Source: Cornus controversa
Lineage: Eukaryota; Streptophyta; Magnoliopsida; Cornales; Cornaceae
Direction: 5' to 3'
NCBI GenBank assembly: GCA_026545225.1
Contig: CM048853.1
Location: 51,199,755 to 51,263,754, forward strand
DNA: 64,000 nt
Numbering within the stretch: position 1 is the stretch's first letter; each line of letters starts with the position of its first letter. Below, one piece after another: positions 46,161 to 57,300 of the stretch. A program made the position numbers and the translations under genes. Below the pieces are notes generated by a model that saw only the letters and a list, made by a program, of their open reading frames with translations, was not told the DNA's origin and searched no databases.

Positions 46161-49100
46161 GAAGAGAGGAGATGCATGCTGGAGTTGCTGTTGTGTGCAT
46201 TTTACTGCCTGCTCTCTCTCTCTCTTGTTGGAGTTGCTGCTCTGCCCAGTTTAATGCTTGCTGCCTCTGTGTTTGTGTGTGTGTTATGTGGCTACTTCAT
46301 TTACCAAAGCTTTAATTCCAGCAGGCGGGACATATTTTAAATTTCTAAAGTGTAATGTGGGAAGAGGGAGAAGCGAACTGTATGCACTCATACACAAACA
46401 GCCAGTAACTTTAATAGTTCATGACACTTCTATATATCCATACATTATCTAGTGAAGTCTGCATGAAGGTTATCTGTCCTGGGTTGTGTCTGAACCTTTT
46501 CCTTCTGAAACCTTGTTGATGAACTAGGACTCTCTTACATTCAGTGTTTAGTGAGTGAAGACAAGTTTTTGAGTTCCTTCGTTTTCCTTTTTTTTCCACA
46601 ACAAATTACTGACTCGAGGAAGCAACTAATTGGCTGTTTATGACTCAGGTTCGACCCTTGTGTTGCATCAATGTTTGCATTCTTGTTTTATATTTATTAT
46701 TTTTCTACTATTTTAACTTGCATTGCTTTATTTTTTACCCTTATGTATTGGCACCAAAGGGTAATGTAAGTTTTAAGGAATACTCATTTTTCTTAAACCA
46801 GGAAGAAATCCATCTCTTGGACAATTGAGTGGCGGTTTCATTCAACCGATGTTGTATTGATTGCCCATAGGTGAGATAGCTATGCTACTAATTTTATTTT
46901 TCAGATGTTCTTTTTGTGTTCTATCATCTCTCTTCCCTTTTGAACAACCTTTCTGTGTTTCAGTTCTTATTACCACTTGCTGGGCTTATACGTGATAGAC
47001 CTCATGCAATTGATTTTGCTGCAGAGTACATGAAAACACAAACCTCTACTCAGTGATTGACAACCATTTAAAACCTGGCCCAAGGAATCATCGGCTGAGG
47101 CAATTCTGTGAGGAGCCACTGGATTCTCTCAAATTTTTCATCCGTAAATATCCCAAGGTTATTTTCTTTTACATCTCTGTGGATTTCTTTTTTCTATATT
47201 TGGTCACTTGAAAGCTGTAAAAATCAGGTTACCAGTTTGAGACCTGCATAATCTCCTAGTGATGCAGGATCAAGCATTTAATGTATCACCATCTATGTTA
47301 CATTGTTCTTCTAAATGTGTGAAGGACATGCATGGTACCTGGGTATGGTCTTAGCAGGCATATTTGATAAGTCATGTTTACTTCCATCTTGAACATTCTA
47401 TGTTACGTGGAAATGCCGTTTTACCTTACCAGCTAAAAGAAAATATTAAGAAACATATGAATATTTAGTCGTGCCCCTTGTGTACTTATGTTTGATAATT
47501 TAGCTAGGCAGCATTTACTTTAGGTGCCAGTTGGGGTAGGATGAGGCATTGGACTACTGCTCAACCAAAACTGAACTAACAGTATATGTCTTGCTGGTCA
47601 TTTAAAAGTAGTAGCTCTTGCACTTAAAAAAAAATAAAAAATAAAAAGAAAATAAATGAGTAGCCCTTGCAGGCCTTCTGTTTTGACAGCTGCTGCAACA
47701 AAATACATTGCACCACACACACACACACACACACACACATAACATCTGTAACTAATATATGTTTTTATTTGTGCATCATAAGATACTAACAAATGTTCTG
47801 TTCAATTACCTGTGGTCAATTTGGCTAGCATTAGATTTGGGAGTGAGGCTCTTGCGTTGGAATTGGATGGGGCTAGATGTGAATATTGTCCTTGTTTAAA
47901 CGATTGGATTTGTATTGTCCTCCTATCCTTCTGAAACAACCAACATATAGGCTTTTCCTTGTGTGTAATATTATGAAATTCATTGCATTTATTCACTCAT
48001 TATCTTCTATCTGATTAAGAATGAACTTATCTCCTGTCATTGCAGGGCCCAAGATCACCTTTCTGTAAATTGGACTTAAAGTCCCCCATACGCCAGCAAT
48101 TAGTCAATTTAGTTATTTTGGAGTACCCTGTTATTCATGTTTTCTCCCTTCACACAATTATGATTTTGAAGTTATTAAAGATGTTATTCCTCATGAACCA
48201 GAGCTTAAGGAGCCTGTCAACGATAATCACCCAAGTACCAAAGGCGTGATCTTCAGGGAGGAGGAAATAGAAGAGGAGCTCTTCAGATCCTAAGGCTTTG
48301 GATCTCATGCAGCATGTCAAACCGGATACAGTGTTCTAGATACCTCATCGGGACAGGAGGACTGAGAAGGAAGTAAATGACACATTAGACAAACAATTGT
48401 TGGCAAAGGTGACCCAAGTTACCAAACCAGTCTTGAAGAATGACGTGTACATTCATAAAACTGAAGATGACCATATGTATTCCAGCTGCCAGACCAAAGA
48501 ACATGGATTTTGTTTTTGAGCAAGGGTTAATGGATGCATACTCGGATCTTAACATGTATTTATTGTTCAATAGACTGATTTTTCTATATATTGTTATCAC
48601 AATCATAGGTTACTCGGTGTTAACAAAGAGGGGAAGATATTGTAGTTGAGGAAAAGCCCCAAAAGTTGATGAAGGACAAAGTGACAGGGATTTTGCTTTT
48701 GTTCGGCTTGTCTAGGTAATACTCCTTGGCATCAAACTGATGTATATATATATATGTATATGTATCTCTATGTGTATATATAGAGAGAGGGAGCCCCAAT
48801 GATAATATAAAGCAATCGATTTACCATATGGGGAGACAACTTTAATTGCCATATGAAACATTCATAAAACTATAGGCATGAGAAAGATTTTAAGTCTACC
48901 GGAATGTTTGACCAACTTTAATTGCAAGTTTTGATTTCTCACCCTAAAACATATTTTGCCTGCAGCGGGGAGACTGGGGCCACCTTGTCACATGAGATTA
49001 TGCACACATGGTTTATATACGAAGGGAACTCTTTTTTGAATACCATTAAAAATTTTATTTTAAGCATATTTTTCAAAAATCTAGAAAAGTTCTGTCATAT

Positions 49101-49677
49101 GGATTTCTCCATAATAATAATAATAAATTCCGAAATTCATATATTTACAGGTTATAGAGGATTGGAAAAAAGATGTTGCAGAAGGAATGTGTCAAGTGAT
49201 GGCTCACAAGTGGTTAGAATGGTTGGGCTCCATTGAAGGTGATTTCTCATTGTGTAAGACCTCTAAGCAGGCTCACTTTGTGGGCAATTTGAGAAAGTAT
49301 ACAAGGACTATAATTGAGCAAAGACGTGATACCATTTACGGTGATGAATTTAGAAAGGCAAAATTGGCCGTTGATAAGTTTGGATTGGAAGCTACACTAA
49401 AGCATATCAAGACAAAGAAAGGAAGTCTTCGCGAGTAGTTTTCTGGGCTATTTTGTAGACGAGAAAATTTTGGTTACTTCCGTTACACCATATAGTGGAA
49501 TAATGTCAAGACCGATCACTACATTTACGATTGTATTATTACAATTTACGGTACAACGGGAGTAATCAAAGCTTTTTTTTTTTTGATTGGGTCAGAGGCT
49601 CCGTTGATTCTTACATTTTGTGCACTTAACACCCTTCCTCATTATAGTTTCAATTAAGCATATAAATCCTTTTTGTT

Positions 49678-51000
49678 CTAAAAAATGTTGCAAAGCTTGC
49701 AGTTAGGCATATTTAATATCCTATAAATTGGTACGCTAACTGTTTTATATCCTATAAATTTCATACTATTAATTGTCTCTTTCTTTCCTACTACATTTGT
49801 CATATTTACTAATTCTGCTTCATTTTCTATATTCATGAATTCTAATTCTTCATCTTCAGACTCCTCATCTGATTCTTCATCTACAGTTTCTATTAAATAT
49901 ATACTTTCCTTATCACTAATATCTTCTTCTTCTTCTATGAATATAGGCTCATATTCCTTTTCCATCTCATCCCATAATTCATTATATTTTATTATTTTCT
50001 TTGCTACTTCTCTTTAGACATTCGTTAACATAATGTCTCATTTTTTTACATAACCAACATTTAAGTCTATGTTTTTTGTGAGAACAATATTTACTTTTAT
50101 CTTCTCCTTTATTTTCTTTCTTCTAAAATATTTCTTTTTATTGTTCTTTTTATAATTTTTGTAATATGTTTTTGATTTTCTAAATCTATATTTCACACTT
50201 CTTATGAGTCGCCTACTCATTCTTCAGCAGCCACGCAGCCAGCTATCACCTGATAGTATTCGTTTAAAATTACGTTTTCTTTTCGATCTCTACACATTTC
50301 ACCGCTCCTCCGAAAATTCCCTTTTTTCATATTTTTTCTTTCTTTCTGTAGTTTTACATCTCTATTTTCCTGGCATTCCTTGATATTTATCTTTAGAAGC
50401 TAATTTGCTGATTTTTGTGACTGCTTTTCAACACATCTCTTTCTTAGCCATTCTCTAGTAAAGTTCGCTCTATTTCCTAGTGTATCCATGGTTCTTCTTC
50501 CTATTTGATCATCGGATGCATATTTTTCATATTCTTCTTCTACTCGTTCACCGATGTGATATGGAACTTTTCTAAAATATATGTTGATATATTTTAATTT
50601 TCCTATTTTATAATAACACATATCACATCATTCCAATTGTTCTTTCTTAAATTTTCTGCTTGTCTTCTTCTTATTCCCGTTTACTCCCATTGGTCACCTA
50701 AGAGTTCTGCTCTTTTTTGCCTTTCTATTTCTCTAATAACTGATAATGATGTTCTATTCTAGTATTCCCCCAAATCTTGCAACATTTCCTTCAAAGGTAT
50801 TTACGCAATAATTATATATCTCTTCATTTTTCCAATGATCTTTTAAATTTCCTACATGAATCATACTATTTGCCAATTCGTTTATTGCTTCATGTTTATC
50901 TATGATACAATCTAAATTTAATTTTATACCAGAATCATATATATGCCTTCAATTATGGCTTCGTGGTTCATATTAACTATTTTTTCTTCTTCTAGAATAA
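49678..51000 (-). mobile_element. Endogenous pararetrovirus relic (Caulimoviridae-like)
   Basis: On the minus strand, from high to low coordinates, there is a segment with KVPYHIGERVEEEYEKY and DTLGNRANF (50621-50400), a very basic lysine/arginine/tyrosine-rich segment (50220-50038), then a Cys/His knuckle-like patch, then an acidic segment with YEPIFIEEEEDISD (49965-49678). This order matches the end of the coat-protein region of plant pararetroviruses. The piece is broken at several places and no movement-protein or polymerase part is evident. Text to about 51000 is AT-rich and may belong to the same insert. The genus is undetermined. Confidence 0.5.
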
Positions 51001-51050
51001 GAGAAACTATTGAATATCCCGGGAGTACCATACTCTCTTACACATCCAAC

Positions 51051-51252
51051 TGTTAGATTCTATATTTCCTAGTATAGATTATATATGTTTTCCTGATAAA
51101 TTTCTTAAACCTTCTCCTAAACCATTTAGGATTATGATTTCTTGTCTCCTAAGTTCACTTAACCTTCAAAATTATGTGTCTATAAATTGACGTTTATGTA
51201 TTGTTTATAATATCAATTCAAATATATACAATTCTCTTTATATTTCTTAACA
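51051..51252 (+). mobile_element. Small LTR-like piece with primer-site-like sequence
   Basis: A 202-bp segment starts TGTTAGATTC and ends TTCTTAACA. It has a TATA-like TCTATAAATTG near 51180, and TGGTATTAAAGC follows at once (51253-51264), close to the tRNA-Met primer site TGGTATCAGAGC of Copia elements. Immediately after the primer-like site the sequence becomes a SABATH methyltransferase fragment. No matching flanks or second LTR are seen. Confidence 0.45.
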
Positions 51253-51427
51253 TGGTATTAAAGCTGTTATTTCCATGGACAGATGCTCATCCACATGCTG
51301 TGCATATGTTGCAAACAGTTTGTCAATGACAGTGTCTCCGAAATGACGAGCCAATATAGGTTCCGTAATAGCTCTTATACAACTTGTCATCATCTTTATA
51401 GATCGGGAAAATGAAAAAATAGATTAA

Positions 51428-52258
51428 GATGAACATTTTTTATTTAAAATTTTTAATATGGCATGTAACTCGCACCCATTTTTGTCCTAAAAGAGGTCTT
51501 GAACTATCAACCTTCCACTGTAGAAGGTAAAGGAGACGCCACTATTGTAATGACCTGTAATTTTTAAAAATTACATGTTGTTCTAAAAGAAATTCACAAA
51601 CAAATGTCAATGTAGTATTCTTCACGTGAAGGCGAGTCAAATGAGTATAATGTTGCCTATGTTTTGATTTAGTGAAATTCATATTTTTTATTGTTATTTT
51701 TATTATTATTAAAAGTTTTTTTTGTAATTTATTTTATAAGATAATTCTATAAAAGGTATAGATATATATAAAATTATACGTATTGCCATGTGCATAGAAA
51801 CTCAATGATTGCACTTAATGAGAAAAATTAAACTCATGACTCTTGGGGTTCTCCAACAAATGTCACTAATGTTCTTTATGTTACAATGCTTTCCTCTTAC
51901 TAGAGTAATGATGTTACAACATTTCATCTTCTTGAGAAATTATTAAAACTTGGGTTACAACATTTCATCTTACTTGAGTAATGATTAGAGCTTAGGATAC
52001 AACCTTTTATCTTACTTGCGTAATGATTAGCACTTATATTACATTCTCTTCATTGACTAAATTACTGAAGAGTTGATTTGTATTATTCTAACAAGTTTAA
52101 CATTATATATAAATGGGTGAGAAGACCCACATGATCACATGATAGTTTGTGATGACTTATAATTTGTTTTATTATTACGAAATTATTTTTATTATTATTA
52201 TTATTATTTTTTTTAAAAAAATATTGTTACAAATTTGTTATGAGACAGTGATATAAAA

Positions 52259-52299
<41 letters not shown>

Positions 52300-54100
52300 T
52301 GAGTGTGAAAAATAGTAATGTAGGGATGTGAAGGGGTTAGTAATGATGAATTATTTATTGCAAGGGGTGTTACTTATTGTGTTATTAATGGAAATTAAAG
52401 CATCAATTAATAGGAGACTTTACAGCTTCTCAACTGACACAAAAATTATAGTTAATTATTACCTAAATTAAATGTCAGACCTTTCATTTCTCGTCAGTTA
52501 CAAAAGGACTATATATATATATATATATATAACAACAGATCTCTCTTACTTTCGACATAACATTCGCTCATTTAGAAATTAGAGAGAGAAGATGGAATAA
52601 TAGAAAAGACTGATTGACAGAAGAAAAGAGGTACAACAGGTAGGGAATTTAAGGGGTACTCTATTTTTATATATGTTAGTAGATGGAAGTTACAGAAGAA
52701 ATATATTTTTATTTTATATTCTGTTTTGTGATATACGTTCTTATATATATTCATATTTATTGAATCCATTTGCTAATGGGTCTATATAATTAACGGTGTG
52801 GGTCTTGGAATAACTTGGGTGGTATACATATTGTAAACGGTTTGTAAGTCGTTGACTTTTTAGTTTATATATGTATTTTATTTGATTCTTAGTATATAAT
52901 TATAAAGATATATATATTACATTGGTATTACTAGTAGTTTATATATATACACGTGTGTATTATTTGCATGGAATCAATGGACCCAAATTGTGGGCAAAAG
53001 TAACTTTATATATATATATATATAAGATTGTAACTTACTTTTGTTATGTTTTAGTTTTATAATTTGAAATTACTTGTTTTGAATTAAGTTTAGCTAAATT
53101 TATAAGAAATAAGACCATTGTTGCTTTTGGGTGTTTTGTTTGTTATTTAATTAATTATGGATCAAGTGAAATTTTGTAAATGAATAGTATTTTAAAGAGA
53201 GAAGTTCTATCTTCTGAATTTGATGGCATATAAGTATTTGGTTTGAGAAATGGTACACGAATTGTGTTCTGTTTATGACTGTGAGTGAAATTTGATTGTG
53301 TGTGCTCGTATATGTATAACCGGATGAAAATAGGCAGGGTTGTAATCCCTTCGGTAGAAATACCGAGAACTGTTCGAAATTATAGTTGGGTTCAGCGGCC
53401 CGCCGAGAGAATGACCGAAAATTCGTGGTGTGTGTGTGCAGTATACATGTTGAGGAGTTATATTATGGTTAATTTATCAATAATTGATTTATACTTGCAC
53501 TAGTTATTTATTGAACGATTATTTGTACGGTATATATGATGAGGTTAAAATAGTTTACTGAATATGTTCATACTTGACTTTATGCTAAAATCTTGAATGA
53601 TGGTTGCATTTTACAGTAGTTGTTTTATCATTATTATTTTTATTTATGCGTAAATTTATGTATATTTAAGTTATATATTCTTTTGTATGCTGTTTCGTGT
53701 ATATATGGAAGTAGAGTTGTTGTTTTTCCTATTGGGCGATTGTTGTGCTCATTCCAAAATATTTCAGGTCTGGCTGAAGTATGAAATATTTCAGGTCTGG
53801 CTGAAGTATGGAGTAGCGAAGAATTTATCAGAGGTTATTTGAGAGCGTGTTTTGTCATAAAGAGTTTAAATGGAGGTTATTTTATTATAATTTTTTTTGT
53901 AATCGGAAAGAAAGACTTTAATTGTCGGTGTAAGATATTATTTTATTGAGATGAAATATTAAGTGAGAGAGTTTGTAGTTGAAATATGAACTCTTTAAGG
54001 TTTTAATTAATTAATATGTCTATTATATTTAATTTTATTTTATCACATCTCAAAAATTTGGGGCGTGACAACTATGCTACAACCCTTGCCCTTGGTACGA
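51428..54100 (-). mobile_element. SINE-like tRNA-derived piece, split by a solo LTR
   Basis: Reading the minus strand across the empty site (54100 down to 54076, then 51540 down to about 51428) gives GGGTTGTAGCATAGTGG, a good polymerase III A box. About 35 bases later comes GATAGTTCAAGACCTC, which fits the B-box pattern. The body ends in an AT-rich tail. This is the layout of a tRNA-derived SINE head. It lies in the intron of SABATH copy 1 and was later interrupted by the LTR at 51546-54070. The ends and target duplication are not resolved. Confidence 0.4.
51546..54070 (-). mobile_element. Solo LTR, Gypsy type (2525 bp)
   Basis: On the minus strand it opens TGTCACGCCCCAAAT, a usual opening for chromovirus-type Gypsy LTRs, and closes CAGGTCATTACA. 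Perfect 5-bp repeats ACTAT flank it (51541-51545 and 54071-54075). There is no internal region. It contains a long (TA)n tract (52266-52297) and a second one near 52511-52530. The host site is a SINE-like sequence inside the SABATH copy 1 remains. Confidence 0.85.
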
Positions 54101-54361
54101 TGAGCACTATACAATTGTGTTTTTATTAAGAGGAAATGAGCTACACCCCAGCCACCATGTCGAGAAGTGATTTTGCCATAAGTTCACCATACGCCCTCTG
54201 GGTATTATTTCCTCTGAGCGTAAGCTTAGAAATGTTGAGAAATCGGTTTGAAATTGTTTCAATTATGCATCAAACACATGGAAAGGACTTGTCTTCGCCA
54301 TGTGTATGTTGCCCTTGTTATCATCCAGCCTTTCATGAACCTGTAGTTTAGTTACATGGTA

Positions 54362-57300
54362 AGTTGGAATTTAATCCATACTCAACTTGTAGAAATCAAG
54401 AATACTGCAATTAATTAAAGAGGGGATTTTAATTGACATACCTGAATGAAAATTAAGCCGTAGAATACCTTTGTGTTCCTGCAAGAAATCCTTAGAGAGC
54501 TCTACCCCCTTTCTGAGAGTTGTTCTTCGATAGGGCTGAATAAGGGTTGTGAAACCCTTATTTATAACAACAACAGGGGGGGACGGCTTCTCTACAAATA
54601 AAATACCTAAGTCTCCCTTCCTATCATGGAGACCTAGATATCAACGGTTAGGATTAAATCCTATCAAATAAAGTTGGAAAACCACAATCCAACAGTGTAA
54701 ATATTATACTGCCAATTAGACCACAATTGACAAGTATAACCCCAACCCATCAAGTAACAATAATTACATTGCAATCCAATTTTAGAAATAATGCATAGAA
54801 CCACAAAAAATATTTTATTTATTTAAAATATTCCAACAATCTCCCACTTGGTTCATGCACTTTAAGTATTATAAAACGACACTATGGACTGCAACACTTT
54901 AGAAAAGTCGAGTGACCACTCATTTTATTTTAGAAAAATACAATTATCGAAACAGATGGGTTGAAACTTTAAAACACTCTCTTCCATAGACTTCCTCAAT
55001 AGTGGATCATGGATGCGTAGACAAGTAATATATTAGTCTAAACAGTTCCATAGTCTCAAAACTAATTCCATCTAGGATTTGAGCAAATATAGTGGTTTTT
55101 ACTGCATTTCATGAGATGTGCAAACTGCATGTGGTCTAAACGCATACCTCACTATCCGTCCTGCTTCATACCATCACGGTATGTCACCTGAACATATTAC
55201 AGCAAACCGCCAACCTTCTGTCCAGTGTGAGGGTTTACCGATATGGAGCCAATCCCATATCTAGCCCAAGCTATCCTCATGGAATGTGAAACACTCCCAC
55301 AGGCACTTTAATAATTATGTTTGGATTTACCAATGTGGCGCCAATCCCACATCTAATCCAAACACCCTCATGAGTGTAACATCACTCCCAGGCAAACATA
55401 ATAGCACGTGCACAAACTATATATAAATGAAGATAATAATAATGATGCATCATAACTTCATTTTGCATGCAAATAACTGTCACCAAAAGGCATAAATAAA
55501 CTGAAGGAAAATAACTATCACCATAAGGTGTAAATAAGCTGAAAGCTAACTGCAATGTAACATGATATAAAACAAATATCAGACGTCATAACACAATGAC
55601 TCTCGAACACCTATCCGGATCACGTGCTCCTTAACCAATTTGCAATGTCACAGAAAATGTCATAGGCTTGTGTATGGAGTCCACAACCTTCAAATCCACA
55701 ATAAAAATTTCTCAGTCACATGGCATGATTGGTTGTTTCACAACAACTAACCAACTCTGCATACATAGTGAAATATGTGATAATAGACTTCTTAGAGCTT
55801 TTCCATGAAACAGCTCCTTGAGCTAGCAAAAAAATAAATTCAGAAGTGAATTTTCTACTACTCGAGCAATCTGCAGAGTCAGCATCGGAATAACCAATTA
55901 TCTCAAAGTAGTCTAATTTCCTATAGATCAACATGAACTCTTTAGTTCTCTGGAGATACCTCAAGACTTTCTTCACTACCTTCGAATAAACAATGTACAG
56001 ATTTTGTTAAAATTAACTTGACTTCTCACAAAATCATTATCGAGACACTTTTATTCTGACAACATATTTCCTTTAACACCTTGAACCTCACTTGGTACAC
56101 AATATCTTCATCTCAAAAGTTTTCAATATTTTGTCAATACATGTCTTTTGAGAAAGTCCAAATTTTTCTGTAGTGCATGTATTACATGAATGTCATTACT
56201 GACTAACAAAATATCATCAACATATAAGACAAAGATAACAAATTAACTCCCACTGAACTTGAGGTATATGCATTAGATCACGATACTCTTCAGGTTGAAA
56301 CATGTAAATCATTTCCTTGATGTCTCAATTGAGGAATATTGTCTAGACATCTATCTAATACAACTCAACATCATTAAGTATAAAAGAAACCACAAAGTTC
56401 TAGACTCCCACTGAATTCACACATCCTCAATAAATTTTGCAATGACATGTTTCAATAATTTTCATAGGTTTAGAGGGATAATAAAAATTATAACCGAAAG
56501 GTCTCTCAAGATACTCAATAAAATGACAAGTGACAGTGTAAGGATCAAGTTTCTTAATATCTGGATTATACAATTTCACCTCTATAAGGCATCCTCACAC
56601 ATGTAAATGTCTGAGACTCGGCTTATGGCCCATTCAAAACATTGAGATATGTACTAAAATACTACGATTCACACCCTCCATATCTATAATCTTAAAAAAT
56701 TGCATTTCTTCTACATCTTCTTGACACAGTCAACACATAAATTATAATCTGAAAAATTAGTAGTCCAATAATCTCATCCTTAACCAAGCGTTCATGTCTC
56801 TTTCAAGAGATATGTCCCAATCTCCTATGTCATAGCACATATTAATTATCTCTAATAAAACACGATTTTATCCGGAAGGTATCGAGCCCATAGATAAACA
56901 AGAGGCATGTATGATCTATTTCAAATCAATCCTCAAATATATTCAGGCATGTTAACTTAATTGGGCTAAAAAATTACCACAATAATTTTTATACATGCGT
57001 TGTTTTCCTTCAACTAAATCTTAAAATTGTGACAGTCTTTCTTTTGATGTCCTTTCATTTTGCAGAACCAACATTCATCATTCCTATGATCATGCATTTT
57101 TCTTTATCGTTCTACTTTTAACTTTTCTGTTCAGTCAAATTTCTTTTCTTGCCGCTTATTTTCTTCTAGAAAATATTCTTACTGCTATTATTTACGACAA
57201 GATGATCTGACTCAATTTTAATTCCCTTGAGTCGCTCTTCCTCAATCACACAAAGTGCTAATAGCTGGTTAATATTTTATTTTGTCTCATGTGAATTATA

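Larger units (their letters stand above)
41973..48556 (+). pseudogene. BCD1/ZNHIT6-like (box C/D snoRNP assembly) pseudogene
   Basis: Family members are HIT-zinc-finger proteins that help assemble box C/D snoRNPs in the nucleus. Coding exons with GT-AG borders: 41973-42194 (zinc finger: CEDC, YKCPGSS, RSCSLHC), 43547-43748 (DYNMLEDVKRVDESAQRM...LPFPLKSL), 46802-46870 (SWTIEWRFHSTDVVL), 47025-47157 (HENTNLYSVIDNHLKPGP) and 48046 to about 48556 (GPRSPF, LEYPVIHVF, later MDFVFEQGLMDAYSDL). The first four read cleanly across all junctions. One zinc ligand is changed: CPGS where the family has CPGC. The last exon is broken: one base is missing near 48145 (HVFS for HVFLPSHNYDFEV), the frame shifts again near 48285, and more changes follow. 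Introns are kept, so it is not a processed copy. It lies inside the DA1-like locus. Confidence 0.8.
31333..49438 (+). pseudogene. DA1/DAR-like LIM-peptidase pseudogene, split
   Basis: Family members are ubiquitin-activated peptidases that limit organ growth. The visible parts follow family order. The LIM-type exon starts after TTGTAG at 31333 (KFWNHSYC, interrupted at 31376) and continues at 41149 (KIHKSDGTSRCFSC) to a GTTTGT donor at 41213. Peptidase exons are: one ending 48715, with VTGILLLFGLS; 48966-49026, with the zinc site HEIMH in GATLSHEIMHTW; and 49151-49438, with DVAEGMCQVMAHKW and YGDEFRKAKLAVDKFGLEATLKH. The UIM domain, the first LIM part and the segment between LIM and peptidase were not found. 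It is dead: a Gypsy element sits in the LIM exon, the donor after 49026 is not GT, and an A6 run near 49176 shifts the frame. A BCD1-like relic lies in the gap. Confidence 0.7.

Noticed and set aside
47714-47740. (CA)n tract as a regulatory site
   Set aside because: An ordinary microsatellite in an intron of the BCD1-like relic, with nothing to suggest a function.
49835-50017. Serine-rich plus-strand frame
   Set aside because: It is the reverse reading of the acidic minus-strand segment of the pararetrovirus relic.
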